Shown: piece by piece, positions 8,666 to 16,635 of the stretch | How the letters are laid out: each line of letters opens with the position of its first letter | How positions within the stretch are numbered: the first letter of the stretch is position 1 | Assembly (NCBI RefSeq): GCF_001427875.1 | Contig: NZ_LMHK01000001.1 | Coordinates: 932,871 to 996,870 of the forward strand | Direction: 5' to 3' | Source of the DNA: Devosia sp. Root685 | GTDB lineage: Bacteria > Pseudomonadota > Alphaproteobacteria > Rhizobiales > Devosiaceae | Length of the DNA stretch: 64,000 nt | Position numbers and translations under genes: made by a program | Notes under the pieces: generated by a model | What the model saw: only the letters and a program-made list of their open reading frames with translations | Databases searched by the model: none | What the model was told of the DNA's origin: nothing

Positions 8666-8668
8666 GTC

Positions 8669-10177
8669 TCAGGCCGAAGCCGTCTGTCTGCGTCGTTTGA
8701 ACGCGCCCCAGACCGCCCAAGCCACCAGAGCCAGAACGATCACCATGATGGTGCCGCTGATTGGCCGCTCGAACAGGATGGCGACGTTGCCCCGCGACTG
8801 GATCATGGCACGCTGGAAGTGCTCTTCCATTAGCGGTCCCAGCACGAAGCCCAGAATGAGCGGCGCCAGTGAGAATCCGAGAATGCGAGCCACGTAGCCA
8901 AACAGACCGAAGGCAACGACAAGGACGACATCGAACGGGCTATTGTTGATGCTGTAAACGCCGATGCAGATGAACATCGAGATAGCGGGGAACAGGAACT
9001 TGTAAGGAACCCGGAGAATAGACACCCACAAGCTGATCAGCGGAATATTGAGAATGAGGAGGATCAGGTTGCCGATCCAGAAGCTCATCACCAAACCCCA
9101 GAACATATCGGGACGTTCCGCCATGAGGCTTGGACCAGGCGTGATCCCATGCATGATCAGCACGCCCAGGAGCAAAGCCATCATTGCGCTACCAGGGATG
9201 CCCAATGTCAGCGTCGGGATGAAGGCAGTCTGGTCCGAAGCATTGTTGGCGGACTCTGGAGCCACCACGCCCTCAATCGCGCCGTTTCCGAACTCGCCAG
9301 GGTTTTTGCTGATCTTGCGCTCAACGGCATAGGACATGAAGGCGGAAACCGTGGGGCCCACGCCGGGCAGAATACCGAAGAACGCGCCAATGCCAGTTCC
9401 GCGAAGCATGGCGCCAATCGAACGCCGCCAGTCCTCCCGTGTTGGAATCATCGATCGGAGCGTTACGTGCTGGACCTCGCCAGGCTTTACCGCCCTGATC
9501 GAAACGATCAGTTCGGAAAGACCAAATACGCCCATTGCCACGGCGACCAGACTGATACCGTCGGAGAGCTGGATCAGGCCAAAGGTATAACGCGGCATCC
9601 CGGAATAGAGGTCGAGCCCTACCGATCCCAAGAACAGGCCCATGCAGACCATGGCGATGCCTTTTACAGCGGATCCCTCCGACACCGCCGTTGCCGCGAT
9701 CAGCCCGAGGGCCATGAGTGCGAAATATTCCGCCGAACTGAACTGCAGCGCTACACTCACGATAAGAGGCGAGGCCACCATCATCAGGATGATGCCGACG
9801 CTCCCGGCAAAGAACGAACCGATCGTTGCCATGAACAGCGCAACGCCGGCCCTGCCCTGCTTGGCCATGGGGTAGCCATCAAGACACACGACAGCCGAAG
9901 AGGGTGTGCCTGGAACATTGAGCAGGATCGATGCGGTTGAGCCACCATAGGCACTGCCGTAAAACAGACCAGCCAGCATGATGAGGCCGGTGGTCGGCTC
10001 CAAGTAGAAGGTGAGCGGGAACAGCATCGACATCGTCGCGAGCGTGCCGATGCCGGGCAGTACGCCGACCACCATTCCGAGAAAGACGCCGACGAAGCAG
10101 TAAAAGAGGTTTGTGGGCGTAACAGCGGAACTGAGTCCGATCTGCACGTTGCCCAAGAGATCGCCAAGAATGTCCAT
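8669..10177 (-). CDS. tctA: Tripartite tricarboxylate transporter, large membrane subunit
   Basis: A 502-residue inner-membrane protein with about a dozen hydrophobic segments, the main channel of a TTT secondary transporter for organic acids. GVLPGIGTLATMSMLFPLTF and the second, similar GILPGVGPTVSAFMSYAVE are the duplicated TctA signature loops. AERPDMFWGLVMSFWIGN is also typical of the family. The tctB stop and the ATG at 10175-10177 overlap (TGATG), indicating translational coupling; a GTG four codons earlier is possible. The receptor partner tctC is encoded 8 kb away at 18666-19634. Substrate is probably an aromatic or dicarboxylic acid, judged from context. Confidence 0.9.
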   Translation of the reverse strand: MDILGDLLGNVQIGLSSAVTPTNLFYCFVGVFLGMVVGVLPGIGTLATMSMLFPLTFYLEPTTGLIMLAGLFYGSAYGGSTASILLNVPGTPSSAVVCLDGYPMAKQGRAGVALFMATIGSFFAGSVGIILMMVASPLIVSVALQFSSAEYFALMALGLIAATAVSEGSAVKGIAMVCMGLFLGSVGLDLYSGMPRYTFGLIQLSDGISLVAVAMGVFGLSELIVSIRAVKPGEVQHVTLRSMIPTREDWRRSIGAMLRGTGIGAFFGILPGVGPTVSAFMSYAVERKISKNPGEFGNGAIEGVVAPESANNASDQTAFIPTLTLGIPGSAMMALLLGVLIMHGITPGPSLMAERPDMFWGLVMSFWIGNLILLILNIPLISLWVSILRVPYKFLFPAISMFICIGVYSINNSPFDVVLVVAFGLFGYVARILGFSLAPLILGFVLGPLMEEHFQRAMIQSRGNVAILFERPISGTIMVIVLALVAWAVWGAFKRRRQTASA

Positions 10178-10629
10178 CAGAACGGCCACTTCGCGTAGGG
10201 GACAGGCATATTGAGGCCGATCTTGAAGATCAGGACCGCGATAGCCACCAAGCTGACGGCGAGCACCAGTTTGGCCTTCCAGCCAAGTTTGGTGTCCCCG
10301 GCAGCAGTAATGAGGACCAGACCGACGATAGCCGGGACCAGCCCGAAGTGCTGTATGAGTATCGAGAAGGCGATACCGCCTCCCAAAACGGCTATGGCAG
10401 GACGCACTTCAAATACTGGCATGACGCCCGGGCGGCGGAGCGCGGGAACGCCGATGGCGATCCCACAAAGTACGATCAGCGCGCCAATCGCGACCGGGAA
10501 AAAGCCCGGCCCCATGCTCACCAGAGTTCCCAGCGGATAATGGACTATTCCGTAGATCACCACGAACAATCCGAATGACGCCAGGAGTCCTCCTCCAATC
10601 AGATCGCGGTGATCCCGCACCTGTGACAT
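10177..10629 (-). CDS. tctB: Tripartite tricarboxylate transporter, small membrane subunit
   Basis: A 150-residue membrane protein with four predicted helices: LLASFGLFVVIYG, GFFPVAIGALIVLCG, IAVLGGGIAFSILI and LVLAVSLVAIAVLIF. Size and position next to tctA match TctB, the poorly conserved small subunit. The start ATG is preceded by GGAGGG. It is the first gene of the tctBA operon, with a regulon palindrome at 10689-10702, 60 bases upstream. Confidence 0.85.
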   Translation of the reverse strand: MSQVRDHRDLIGGGLLASFGLFVVIYGIVHYPLGTLVSMGPGFFPVAIGALIVLCGIAIGVPALRRPGVMPVFEVRPAIAVLGGGIAFSILIQHFGLVPAIVGLVLITAAGDTKLGWKAKLVLAVSLVAIAVLIFKIGLNMPVPYAKWPF

Positions 10630-10688
10630 TTAACCCTCCAAATTCTGGGATCAATTGCCCCTCGACACGATCCCGTGAGAGATTTTTA

Positions 10689-10702
10689 ATGTGACGTCTG
10701 AT
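10689..10702. promoter_or_regulatory. Catabolic-regulon operator, site B
   Basis: ATGTGA-CG-TCTGAT. The right half-site is perfect and the left half matches 4 of 6 positions of ATCAGA. It lies 60 bases upstream of tctB in the divergent tctB/ubiX intergenic region. Confidence 0.45.
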
Positions 10703-10789
10703 TAAATGTCAACGCGTTTTAGGTCTCCCGTTGAGGCGTTGTCACCATATTTTCTGCCAGCAAAACACCACATGCGTGCGTCATCCCGA

Positions 10790-10818
10790 TTGACACAATA
10801 GTCAGATGTCATCTTATA
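10790..10818 (+). promoter_or_regulatory. Predicted ubiX promoter with operator-like spacer (site C)
   Basis: TTGACA (10790-10795), a 17-base spacer and CTTATA (10813-10818) make a good sigma-70 promoter for the plus-strand gene at 10859. The spacer contains GTCAGATGTCATCT (10801-10814). Its left half matches the regulon half-site at 5 of 6 positions, and its right half is weak. Confidence 0.45.
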
Positions 10819-10858
10819 TGCGCGAAACAGCTCCTAATGGAGCCAGGGATGAGGAACA

Positions 10859-11434
10859 ATGACCAAACCGCGTATCATCGTTGGAATTTCCGGAGCATCG
10901 GGCGCTATTTACGGCAAGCGGTGCTTGGAAATTCTGCGCGATGCGGGTGTCGAATCGCATCTGGTGATTTCAAAGAGCGGTGTGCTGACCATTGAACAGG
11001 AGTTGGGATGCTCGGCCAACGAGATTAAAGCCCTCGCCGACGTCGTGCACGCTCCAGGCAATATCGGGGCGAGTTGTTCGAGCGGGTCGTTCAAAACACT
11101 GGGCATGATTGTCGCGCCTTGCTCAATGCGGAGCCTCGCGGAGATCGCCACTGGGGTAACGTCCAGTCTCTTGACCAGGGCCGCCGAAGTGACGCTCAAG
11201 GAACGGCGTCGTCTAGTGCTACTGGCCCGCGAGACGCCGCTCACACTAACCCACCTGAGAAATATGCAAAGTGTGACCGAGATGGGGGGCATCGTGATGC
11301 CCCCGGTGCCCGCACTTTATGCTCACCCGAAGTCCATCGACGAGATGGTCGACCACACCGTTGGCCGAGCGTTGGATCTCTTCGACCTTGATGTCGGACT
11401 GGTTCGTCGCTGGAACGGTCTGACCACCCCTTAA
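10859..11434 (+). CDS. ubiX: UbiX-family flavin prenyltransferase
   Basis: A 191-residue protein that makes prenylated FMN, the cofactor of UbiD decarboxylases. It has the FMN-binding start RIIVGISGASGAIYGKR, then APCSMRSLAEIATG and LLARETPLTLTHLRNM, all hallmark UbiX/Pad1 segments. It ends in PKSIDEMVDHTVGRALDLF. A GAGGAA box precedes the start. It heads a plus-strand unit with the flavin monooxygenase and the UbiD-type decarboxylase, so its likely job is to activate that enzyme and not ubiquinone synthesis. Confidence 0.93.
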   Translation: MTKPRIIVGISGASGAIYGKRCLEILRDAGVESHLVISKSGVLTIEQELGCSANEIKALADVVHAPGNIGASCSSGSFKTLGMIVAPCSMRSLAEIATGVTSSLLTRAAEVTLKERRRLVLLARETPLTLTHLRNMQSVTEMGGIVMPPVPALYAHPKSIDEMVDHTVGRALDLFDLDVGLVRRWNGLTTP

Positions 11435-11484
11435 CGCTTGGGCGCAGCAGGCAAATGCCTGCCGCGTCTTCTTTATACCAGATA

Positions 11485-11498
11485 ATCAGACGTATGAT
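11485..11498. promoter_or_regulatory. Catabolic-regulon operator, site D
   Basis: ATCAGA-CG-TATGAT, one mismatch from the palindrome. It lies only 22 bases upstream of the monooxygenase start at 11520. A bound protein there would hinder initiation or elongation between ubiX and the next gene, or control a second promoter. Confidence 0.5.
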
Positions 11499-11519
11499 TT
11501 TTAACGCACGGAGAAAACA

Positions 11520-12761
11520 ATGAGGGTTATTATTGCCGGCGCCGGCATTGCTGGCCTGACCCTTGCCTGTAGGCTGGCCCAGGATGGCATTATTCCAGAG
11601 GTCTATGACGCAGCGCCACGTCTTGATCCAATCGGGCTCGGCGTCAATATTCTCCCGCATGCGGGTAAGGCGCTGCAGCAGATTGGCGTCTTCGACGCCA
11701 TGGCAAAGCGCAGCGTGCAAACCTATGAGGCGACCTTTTTTAATCGCTTTGGCCAACATATTTATTCCGAGCCGGCTGGACTGAGGGCCGGATACGACCT
11801 GCCGCAATACTCAGTCCACCGTGCTGACCTGCACGAACCTCTTCTTGAGCGCTTCGAGGCTCTAGCGGGTCCCGGGCGCCTCAAGCTTGGCCATCGCTGC
11901 GTCGGCTTCGAACAGACGTCAGACAGCGTCACCGCATTTTTTGAAGATACGATCAGTGGCGACATGTTGCCCGCTGTCACGGGCGATATCCTGATTAGCG
12001 GCGAAGGTATTCATTCGCGCATCCGGAAACAGTTGCGCCCCCAGGAAGGTGATCCGGTCTACTCGGGGGTGAACATGTGGCGTGGAGCCACTGTCCACAA
12101 GCCCTTCCTCCAGGGTGCAAACATGACCCGCGTGGGTTGGCTGGCAACCGGAAAGCTTGTTCTCTACCCCATCCGGAACGATGTCGACGGGCAGGGCAAT
12201 CAGCTGATCAACTGGGTGGTCGAATTGGAGACGCCACACTACAAGCCCAAGCGCGATTGGAACAAGGAAGGCGATATCAACGACTTCATTGCGCATTTCG
12301 AAGACATGAAGTTCGATTGGCTTGATATTCCGTCCATGCTGCGCAGTACCGAACGCATTCTGGAATACCCTATGGTCGACCAGGATCCCCTGCCGTTCTG
12401 GACCGCGGGCCGCGTGACGCTGATGGGCGATGCCGCGCATCCAATGTATCCTCGTGGTTCCAATGGTGCCTGTCAGGCGATCGTTGACGGCATCAGTCTT
12501 GGCAATGCGCTTCTGTCTGAGAGTGACCCGCTCGACGCACTCAAGAAATATGAGGCTGAGCGTCTGCCGGTGACGACACAGGTGGTTCTGAGCAATCGGA
12601 AAGTCCCACCGGACATCATCTTGCAGGAGGTTTACCGTCGAACCGGGGATAAGCCGTTTGAGAGCATCGACTCGGTCATTTCTCCCGAGGAATTGGCGGC
12701 TCTTTCCAACAATTATAAGCAGATCGCGGGTTACTCGCGCGAACAGATTTCGGCAAGCTGA
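11520..12761 (+). CDS. FAD-dependent aromatic monooxygenase
   Basis: A 413-residue class A flavoprotein hydroxylase. The FAD-binding Rossmann motif IIAGAGIAGLTLACRLAQDG lies at residues 4-23. The second FAD motif is VTLMGDAAHPMYPRGSNGAC near residue 300, where D and P contact the ribityl chain and pyrophosphate. The middle VTGDILISGEGIHSRIRKQL corresponds to the family DG-type motif. Relatives include salicylate hydroxylases, 3-hydroxybenzoate 6-hydroxylases and PhzS-like enzymes. In this context it probably hydroxylates a phenolic acid to, or towards, gentisate. Substrate and position of attack are inferred. It is 86 bp downstream of ubiX and 16 bp upstream of ubiD. Confidence 0.88.
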   Translation: MRVIIAGAGIAGLTLACRLAQDGIIPEVYDAAPRLDPIGLGVNILPHAGKALQQIGVFDAMAKRSVQTYEATFFNRFGQHIYSEPAGLRAGYDLPQYSVHRADLHEPLLERFEALAGPGRLKLGHRCVGFEQTSDSVTAFFEDTISGDMLPAVTGDILISGEGIHSRIRKQLRPQEGDPVYSGVNMWRGATVHKPFLQGANMTRVGWLATGKLVLYPIRNDVDGQGNQLINWVVELETPHYKPKRDWNKEGDINDFIAHFEDMKFDWLDIPSMLRSTERILEYPMVDQDPLPFWTAGRVTLMGDAAHPMYPRGSNGACQAIVDGISLGNALLSESDPLDALKKYEAERLPVTTQVVLSNRKVPPDIILQEVYRRTGDKPFESIDSVISPEELAALSNNYKQIAGYSREQISAS

Positions 12762-12777
12762 AGCGCGACAAGAAAGC

Positions 12778-14232
12778 ATGACCATGACCAAGCAAATTCG
12801 GCACGACACGCCTTACCGCGACCTTCGGGAGTTTCTTCAGCGCATTGACAGTCTTGGGGAGCTCAAGCGCATTTCCGGCGCCACCTGGGACCTGGAGATG
12901 GGTTGCATCGCGGAGCTCATCTATCACAACGACCAGGAGAACCCTCCGGCCATCCTTTTTGACGATATTCCAGGATATGAGGGATTTCGTTGTGTCAGCG
13001 GTCTGACCAATTCCAGTCAGCGTCTTGCAGTAACCCTGGGGTTTCCGCTTTCAACCAAGCCACTCGATATCGTGCAATCGTATCGCGATCGCATGAAGCA
13101 GCACGAGCCCATTCCGCCGCGGGTCGTGCCGAAAGAGGACGCACCGATCTTTGAGAATGTGTTGTCGGGTGACGACATCGACATCCTGAAGTTCCCGGTA
13201 CCCAAGCTCCACGAACTCGACGGCGGCCGCTATGTCGGAACCGACGACCTGGTGATCATGAAGGATCCCGACGGCGGGTGGATCAATATCGGCACGTATC
13301 GCTCCATGGTCCATGATGCCAAATCCGTTGGTCTGTGGACCTCTCCCGGCAAACAGGGACGCCAGATCAGGGACAAGTATTTTGCCAAGAATGAGCCCTG
13401 CCCAGTCTTGATCTGCGTTGGCCACGACCCTCTGCTGTTTCTGGCTTCAGGTAACGAGATCGCTTATGGCTTGTCGGAATACGACTATGCCGGCGGTCAT
13501 CGCGGAATTCCCTTTGACGTCGTCGAGAGCGAGGTTCACGGCCTGCCCATGCCGGCCTTCGCCGAAATCGTCATCGAGGGCGAAATCCACCCTGGTGATG
13601 TGCTTATGGAAGGCCCCTTCGGCGAATTCACTGGGTACTATGCCTCAAATCCTAGTCCCCAGCCGGTCGTTCGCATTCAGCGCATCTACCATCGCGATAA
13701 TCCGATCATGACGATGGCATCACCCATGCAACCACCTTCCGATTTCAGCTTTTCCAAGTGCGTGACCAAGTCAGGTATGATCTGGGATGAAATCGAACGG
13801 GCCGGTCTTTCCGGGGTGAAGGGTGTCTGGTGCCATGAAGCTGGCGGCGCCAGAATGTTCAACGTGGTGTCGCTGAAGCAGGCTTATCCCGGGCATGCAA
13901 GGCAAGCCCTACATCTGGCGGCAAGTTGCCAGTCTGGCTCCTATATGGGGCGGTTCGTCGTTGTCGTTGATGAAGACGTGGACCCCACCAACACCTTTGA
14001 CGTCCTCTGGGCCATCAGTACCCGTTGCGATCCCGGTGTCGATATTGAGTTCATTCGCCGCGCATGGTCAGGCCCGCTCGATCCGATGCTCAATGCCGAT
14101 GGCACCAATTCCCGGGCGCTGATTGACGCGTGTCGACCATTCGAACGCCTGAAGACCTTCCCATTGGTTGCGAGGGCGTCAGACGCACTGCGTGAAGAGA
14201 TCGCGGCCAAGTTCAAGGATCAGTTGCACTGA
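12778..14232 (+). CDS. ubiD: UbiD-family prenyl-FMN-dependent decarboxylase
   Basis: A 484-residue decarboxylase of aromatic or alpha,beta-unsaturated acids. The frame is open 40 codons further upstream, but that part overlaps the monooxygenase; MTMTKQIRHDTPYRDLREFL is the family N-terminus, so ATG 12778 was chosen. The catalytic triad is recognisable: an Arg in GTYRSMVHD (R175) and two glutamates spaced by five in LMEGPFGEFTGYY (E278 and E283). These correspond to the R-E-E of Fdc1/UbiD enzymes. HRGIPFDVVESEVHGLPMPA is also typical. With the adjacent ubiX it forms a functional pair. Candidate substrates are hydroxybenzoates or similar acids; the direction could also be carboxylation. Confidence 0.92.
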   Translation: MTMTKQIRHDTPYRDLREFLQRIDSLGELKRISGATWDLEMGCIAELIYHNDQENPPAILFDDIPGYEGFRCVSGLTNSSQRLAVTLGFPLSTKPLDIVQSYRDRMKQHEPIPPRVVPKEDAPIFENVLSGDDIDILKFPVPKLHELDGGRYVGTDDLVIMKDPDGGWINIGTYRSMVHDAKSVGLWTSPGKQGRQIRDKYFAKNEPCPVLICVGHDPLLFLASGNEIAYGLSEYDYAGGHRGIPFDVVESEVHGLPMPAFAEIVIEGEIHPGDVLMEGPFGEFTGYYASNPSPQPVVRIQRIYHRDNPIMTMASPMQPPSDFSFSKCVTKSGMIWDEIERAGLSGVKGVWCHEAGGARMFNVVSLKQAYPGHARQALHLAASCQSGSYMGRFVVVVDEDVDPTNTFDVLWAISTRCDPGVDIEFIRRAWSGPLDPMLNADGTNSRALIDACRPFERLKTFPLVARASDALREEIAAKFKDQLH

Positions 14233-14276
14233 GCGGCGCGGTAAAACAATCTGATGAGACGCTATGGGCATTTGCA

Positions 14277-14747
14277 ATGGCACTCTATGCCAGCGCCGGC
14301 ATGCAGGAGCGTCTCATCCAATGGCAGGACGAAGCAGGCGCCGACGTCTGCATTGTCCTCGCCTTGCTCTATGCCCAGCAAAATGGAATTGCCGTCGACG
14401 ACAAGACGATCGCAGAACTTGAAGCCCTGGTCTCGCCATGGCGAGTGTCGGTCGTTCAGCCGCTGCGGGAAGTTCGGCGCTACCTCAAGCCCGCTGGCTT
14501 AGACAGCGCCGAAATTGAAGCCTTGAGATCGAACATCAAAATGTCCGAACTGGCCGCAGAACAGCACGAACTCCGCCTTCTCGCCGGCGCACTCTCGGCG
14601 CTCCCAGCCGACCTCCACCGTACGGAGCCGCCGCTGCCCGTCTACGCAAAGCATTTGGGCGCCGGGATTCCGCGCTGGCCAGAACTGACGTCCGCAATGA
14701 AAAACCTCGATCGCGCGGGTATCGTTAAGCCGGCTGAGGAACCGTAG
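14277..14747 (+). CDS. TIGR02444/DUF2390-like protein
   Basis: A 156-residue protein of unknown function. The opening MALYASAGMQERLIQWQDEA, then GADVCIVLALLYAQQNGIAVDD and VSPWRVSVVQPLREVRRYLK, follow the pattern of the small TIGR02444 (DUF2390) proteins. In-frame similarity continues upstream of this ATG (DETLWAFAMALY, from 14253), where no ATG or GTG exists. The true start may therefore be a rarer codon in the 45-bp gap after ubiD. The 3' end overlaps the convergent MarR gene by 23 bp. It takes the place where decarboxylase operons often carry a small accessory subunit; whether it assists the decarboxylase is unknown. Confidence 0.7.
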   Translation: MALYASAGMQERLIQWQDEAGADVCIVLALLYAQQNGIAVDDKTIAELEALVSPWRVSVVQPLREVRRYLKPAGLDSAEIEALRSNIKMSELAAEQHELRLLAGALSALPADLHRTEPPLPVYAKHLGAGIPRWPELTSAMKNLDRAGIVKPAEEP

Positions 14748-15678
14748 AGAAGCGGGCTTCATGCCGATTGATCAGCTTGTCGAGGGTGGACATTAGCCAC
14801 TGGCGGTCGTCATCGGGCAACGAGGAGAGAAGAGCATTCATCACCCGAGCGGCCGACGATGCTGCGGCCTGGAAGAGGTCGCGTCCTTCCGGCGTAATCA
14901 CCAATGTCCGGCGCCGCTTGTCAGCGGTGTCCACTGACTTGCTGATCAAGCCCCTCTCCACAAGAAGCCTGACAACGAGTGCAACGGTCGAGCGGTCGAC
15001 GGCGATCAGGCGCGCCATGGTAATCTGGTCCACCGGTCCGCACTGGCGGACAACGTGGAGCAACCCGTATTGGGTGGGCGTAAGCTGCTGATCCCTGCAC
15101 TCTTCGACGAAGAGCGCTTCGGACTTCTGGTGAAGGCGGCGGATCAAGATGCCGGGGCGCTGCAGGAGGGCCGAAATCTTGGCCTGGTAGACCAACATCT
15201 GCTCGCCAGAAATGTCGTCGTCTATCGACTTGCCCAACAGGCTGAGGAAGCGCTTCTGGTCCTTTCGCGACAGACTGTCGAGGAGCCTCTCTATGGATCT
15301 TTGCGCCGGGGCTTGGAGCTTCTCGATGAGCTCCCTGCCTTGCGTGGTTATCGCAAGAACGCGTCGACGCCGATCGGCGGGGTCGAAGCCGCGGTTAATC
15401 AGCCCCCTACTCTCCAGCAGTTCGATCACCAATCCTGCGGTTGACCGATCGAGGCCAATCAATCTGGCAACAGTGATCTGATCCAGATCGTCTATGGCGC
15501 TGAGTGTGTACAAAACGCCGAACTGAGTAGTAGTGATAGAGAATTCGACGCAAGCTTCATTGAAGATTGACTCCGAAATCTGCCTCAAACGACGGACCTT
15601 GAACCCTGGCCGACTATATAGAGCCTGCAGGCGACCTTGCAGCTCTTTATAAATGTCCTCTTCCGACAGGTCAGCCAT
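14725..15678 (-). CDS. Tandem two-domain MarR-family regulator
   Basis: A 317-residue transcription regulator with two complete winged-helix MarR domains in one chain. They cover roughly residues 23-150 and 174-300. A gapless alignment of 99 positions (offset 151) gives about 49 identities by eye. Each half holds DQIT-ARLI--DRST recognition-helix sequence and DRRRR or DKRRR wing sequence. MarR proteins are usually 140-180 residues and bind as dimers, so this could act as a single-chain dimer. ATG 15678 follows a GGAGG box 13 bases away; a GTG eight codons earlier is an alternative. It is the last gene of the tctC operon and the only regulator in the island, hence the candidate reader of the ATCAGA-N2-TCTGAT sites. 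Confidence 0.87.
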   Translation of the reverse strand: MADLSEEDIYKELQGRLQALYSRPGFKVRRLRQISESIFNEACVEFSITTTQFGVLYTLSAIDDLDQITVARLIGLDRSTAGLVIELLESRGLINRGFDPADRRRRVLAITTQGRELIEKLQAPAQRSIERLLDSLSRKDQKRFLSLLGKSIDDDISGEQMLVYQAKISALLQRPGILIRRLHQKSEALFVEECRDQQLTPTQYGLLHVVRQCGPVDQITMARLIAVDRSTVALVVRLLVERGLISKSVDTADKRRRTLVITPEGRDLFQAAASSAARVMNALLSSLPDDDRQWLMSTLDKLINRHEARFSTVPQPA

Positions 15679-15719
15679 AGACGACAAGTTCCTCCACGCC
15701 ACGGCGCCACATTAGGAAT

Positions 15720-16625
15720 TCAGGCCCGCGATGCAATTAAATTCGTCAGTGTTCCTATTTTTTCAATGGTGACGACTACGGTTTCTCCGCCCTGCAGAAA
15801 CTCTCGCTTTGCAGCGCCGACACCGGCCGGTGTGCCCGTCAGGAGAAGGTCACCTGGTCGCAAGGTGAGATTTCGCGAGAGGTGAACGATCTGCTCGGCA
15901 ATCGAGAAGGTCATTTCGGACGTCGAGGAGTTCTGCTTGGTGGTCCCGTCGATCTGGAGCCTAATTGCGAGCGACTGCGGATCAGCCACGTCCTTGGCAA
16001 GCGTGATGGCCGGCCCTAAGGGGAGCGAGCCGTCAAATGACTTGTGAGACAGCCAGTCGAACTTGAAAGGTGAACCATCAGGGGCGTTCCGTCGGGACAA
16101 GTCTCTTGCCGAGAGATCATTCGCGATCGTGTAGCCCAGGACGTGCTCGAGTGCGTTTTTCATTGTCGCATTGCGGCAGCTCTTGCCAATGACCACAACG
16201 AGCTCTGCCTCCCAGTCCACCTCTTGGGATTCACTGGGCAGATGGATCGTTGCCCCTGGGTGCGTGATGCTCTGGGCGGCCTTTATGAAATGCCAGGGTT
16301 GCTCACCCAAAGTGTGCGGATCCGCCGGCGGCGGCCGGTTGTGCAGAGCCGCCATTTCAGCCGAGTGGTCCCGGTAGTTTGCGCCCGCACAGAAAACAGT
16401 GCCATGTCCCGAAACGGGAGCCCTCAACGAAACGTCAGCAAGCGGTATTCCATCTTCAAGCTTCAGGCTGAAAAGCCGGCCCTCGACCATCGGCCAGTCA
16501 TCAAGGACGCCCTGCATCGTTGAGAGTTTGTCATCTGCAAGAATGGAGGCAAGGTCGAAAACGTGGTCCTCGAACAGAAGCCCAGTCCGGTTGGTGTTTT
16601 TTTGGCGGTAGACGACAAGTTGCAT
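15720..16625 (-). CDS. Fumarylacetoacetate hydrolase family protein
   Basis: A 301-residue enzyme of the FAH fold acting late in ring-cleavage pathways (C-C hydrolase, decarboxylase or isomerase). Key segments are TVFCAGANYRDHSAEMAA, the metal-ligand EVDWEAELVVVIGKSC with two acidic ligands, YTIANDLSARDLSRRN (metal Asp), WLSHKSFDGSLPLGPAI and RPGDLLLTGTPAGVG. A longer frame was rejected because MQLVVYRQKN begins 10 bp after the upstream gene stop and fits the family. It lies in the extradiol dioxygenase operon and differs from the fumarylpyruvate hydrolase at 20438-21142, so it probably serves the extradiol product. The exact reaction is not determinable. Confidence 0.83.
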   Translation of the reverse strand: MQLVVYRQKNTNRTGLLFEDHVFDLASILADDKLSTMQGVLDDWPMVEGRLFSLKLEDGIPLADVSLRAPVSGHGTVFCAGANYRDHSAEMAALHNRPPPADPHTLGEQPWHFIKAAQSITHPGATIHLPSESQEVDWEAELVVVIGKSCRNATMKNALEHVLGYTIANDLSARDLSRRNAPDGSPFKFDWLSHKSFDGSLPLGPAITLAKDVADPQSLAIRLQIDGTTKQNSSTSEMTFSIAEQIVHLSRNLTLRPGDLLLTGTPAGVGAAKREFLQGGETVVVTIEKIGTLTNLIASRA

Positions 16626-16635
16626 GCTGACGGCC

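Noticed and set aside
11449..11466. GCAGGCAAATGCCTGC repeat after ubiX
   Set aside because: The stem is only 6-7 bp with no T tract directly behind it; too weak to call a terminator.
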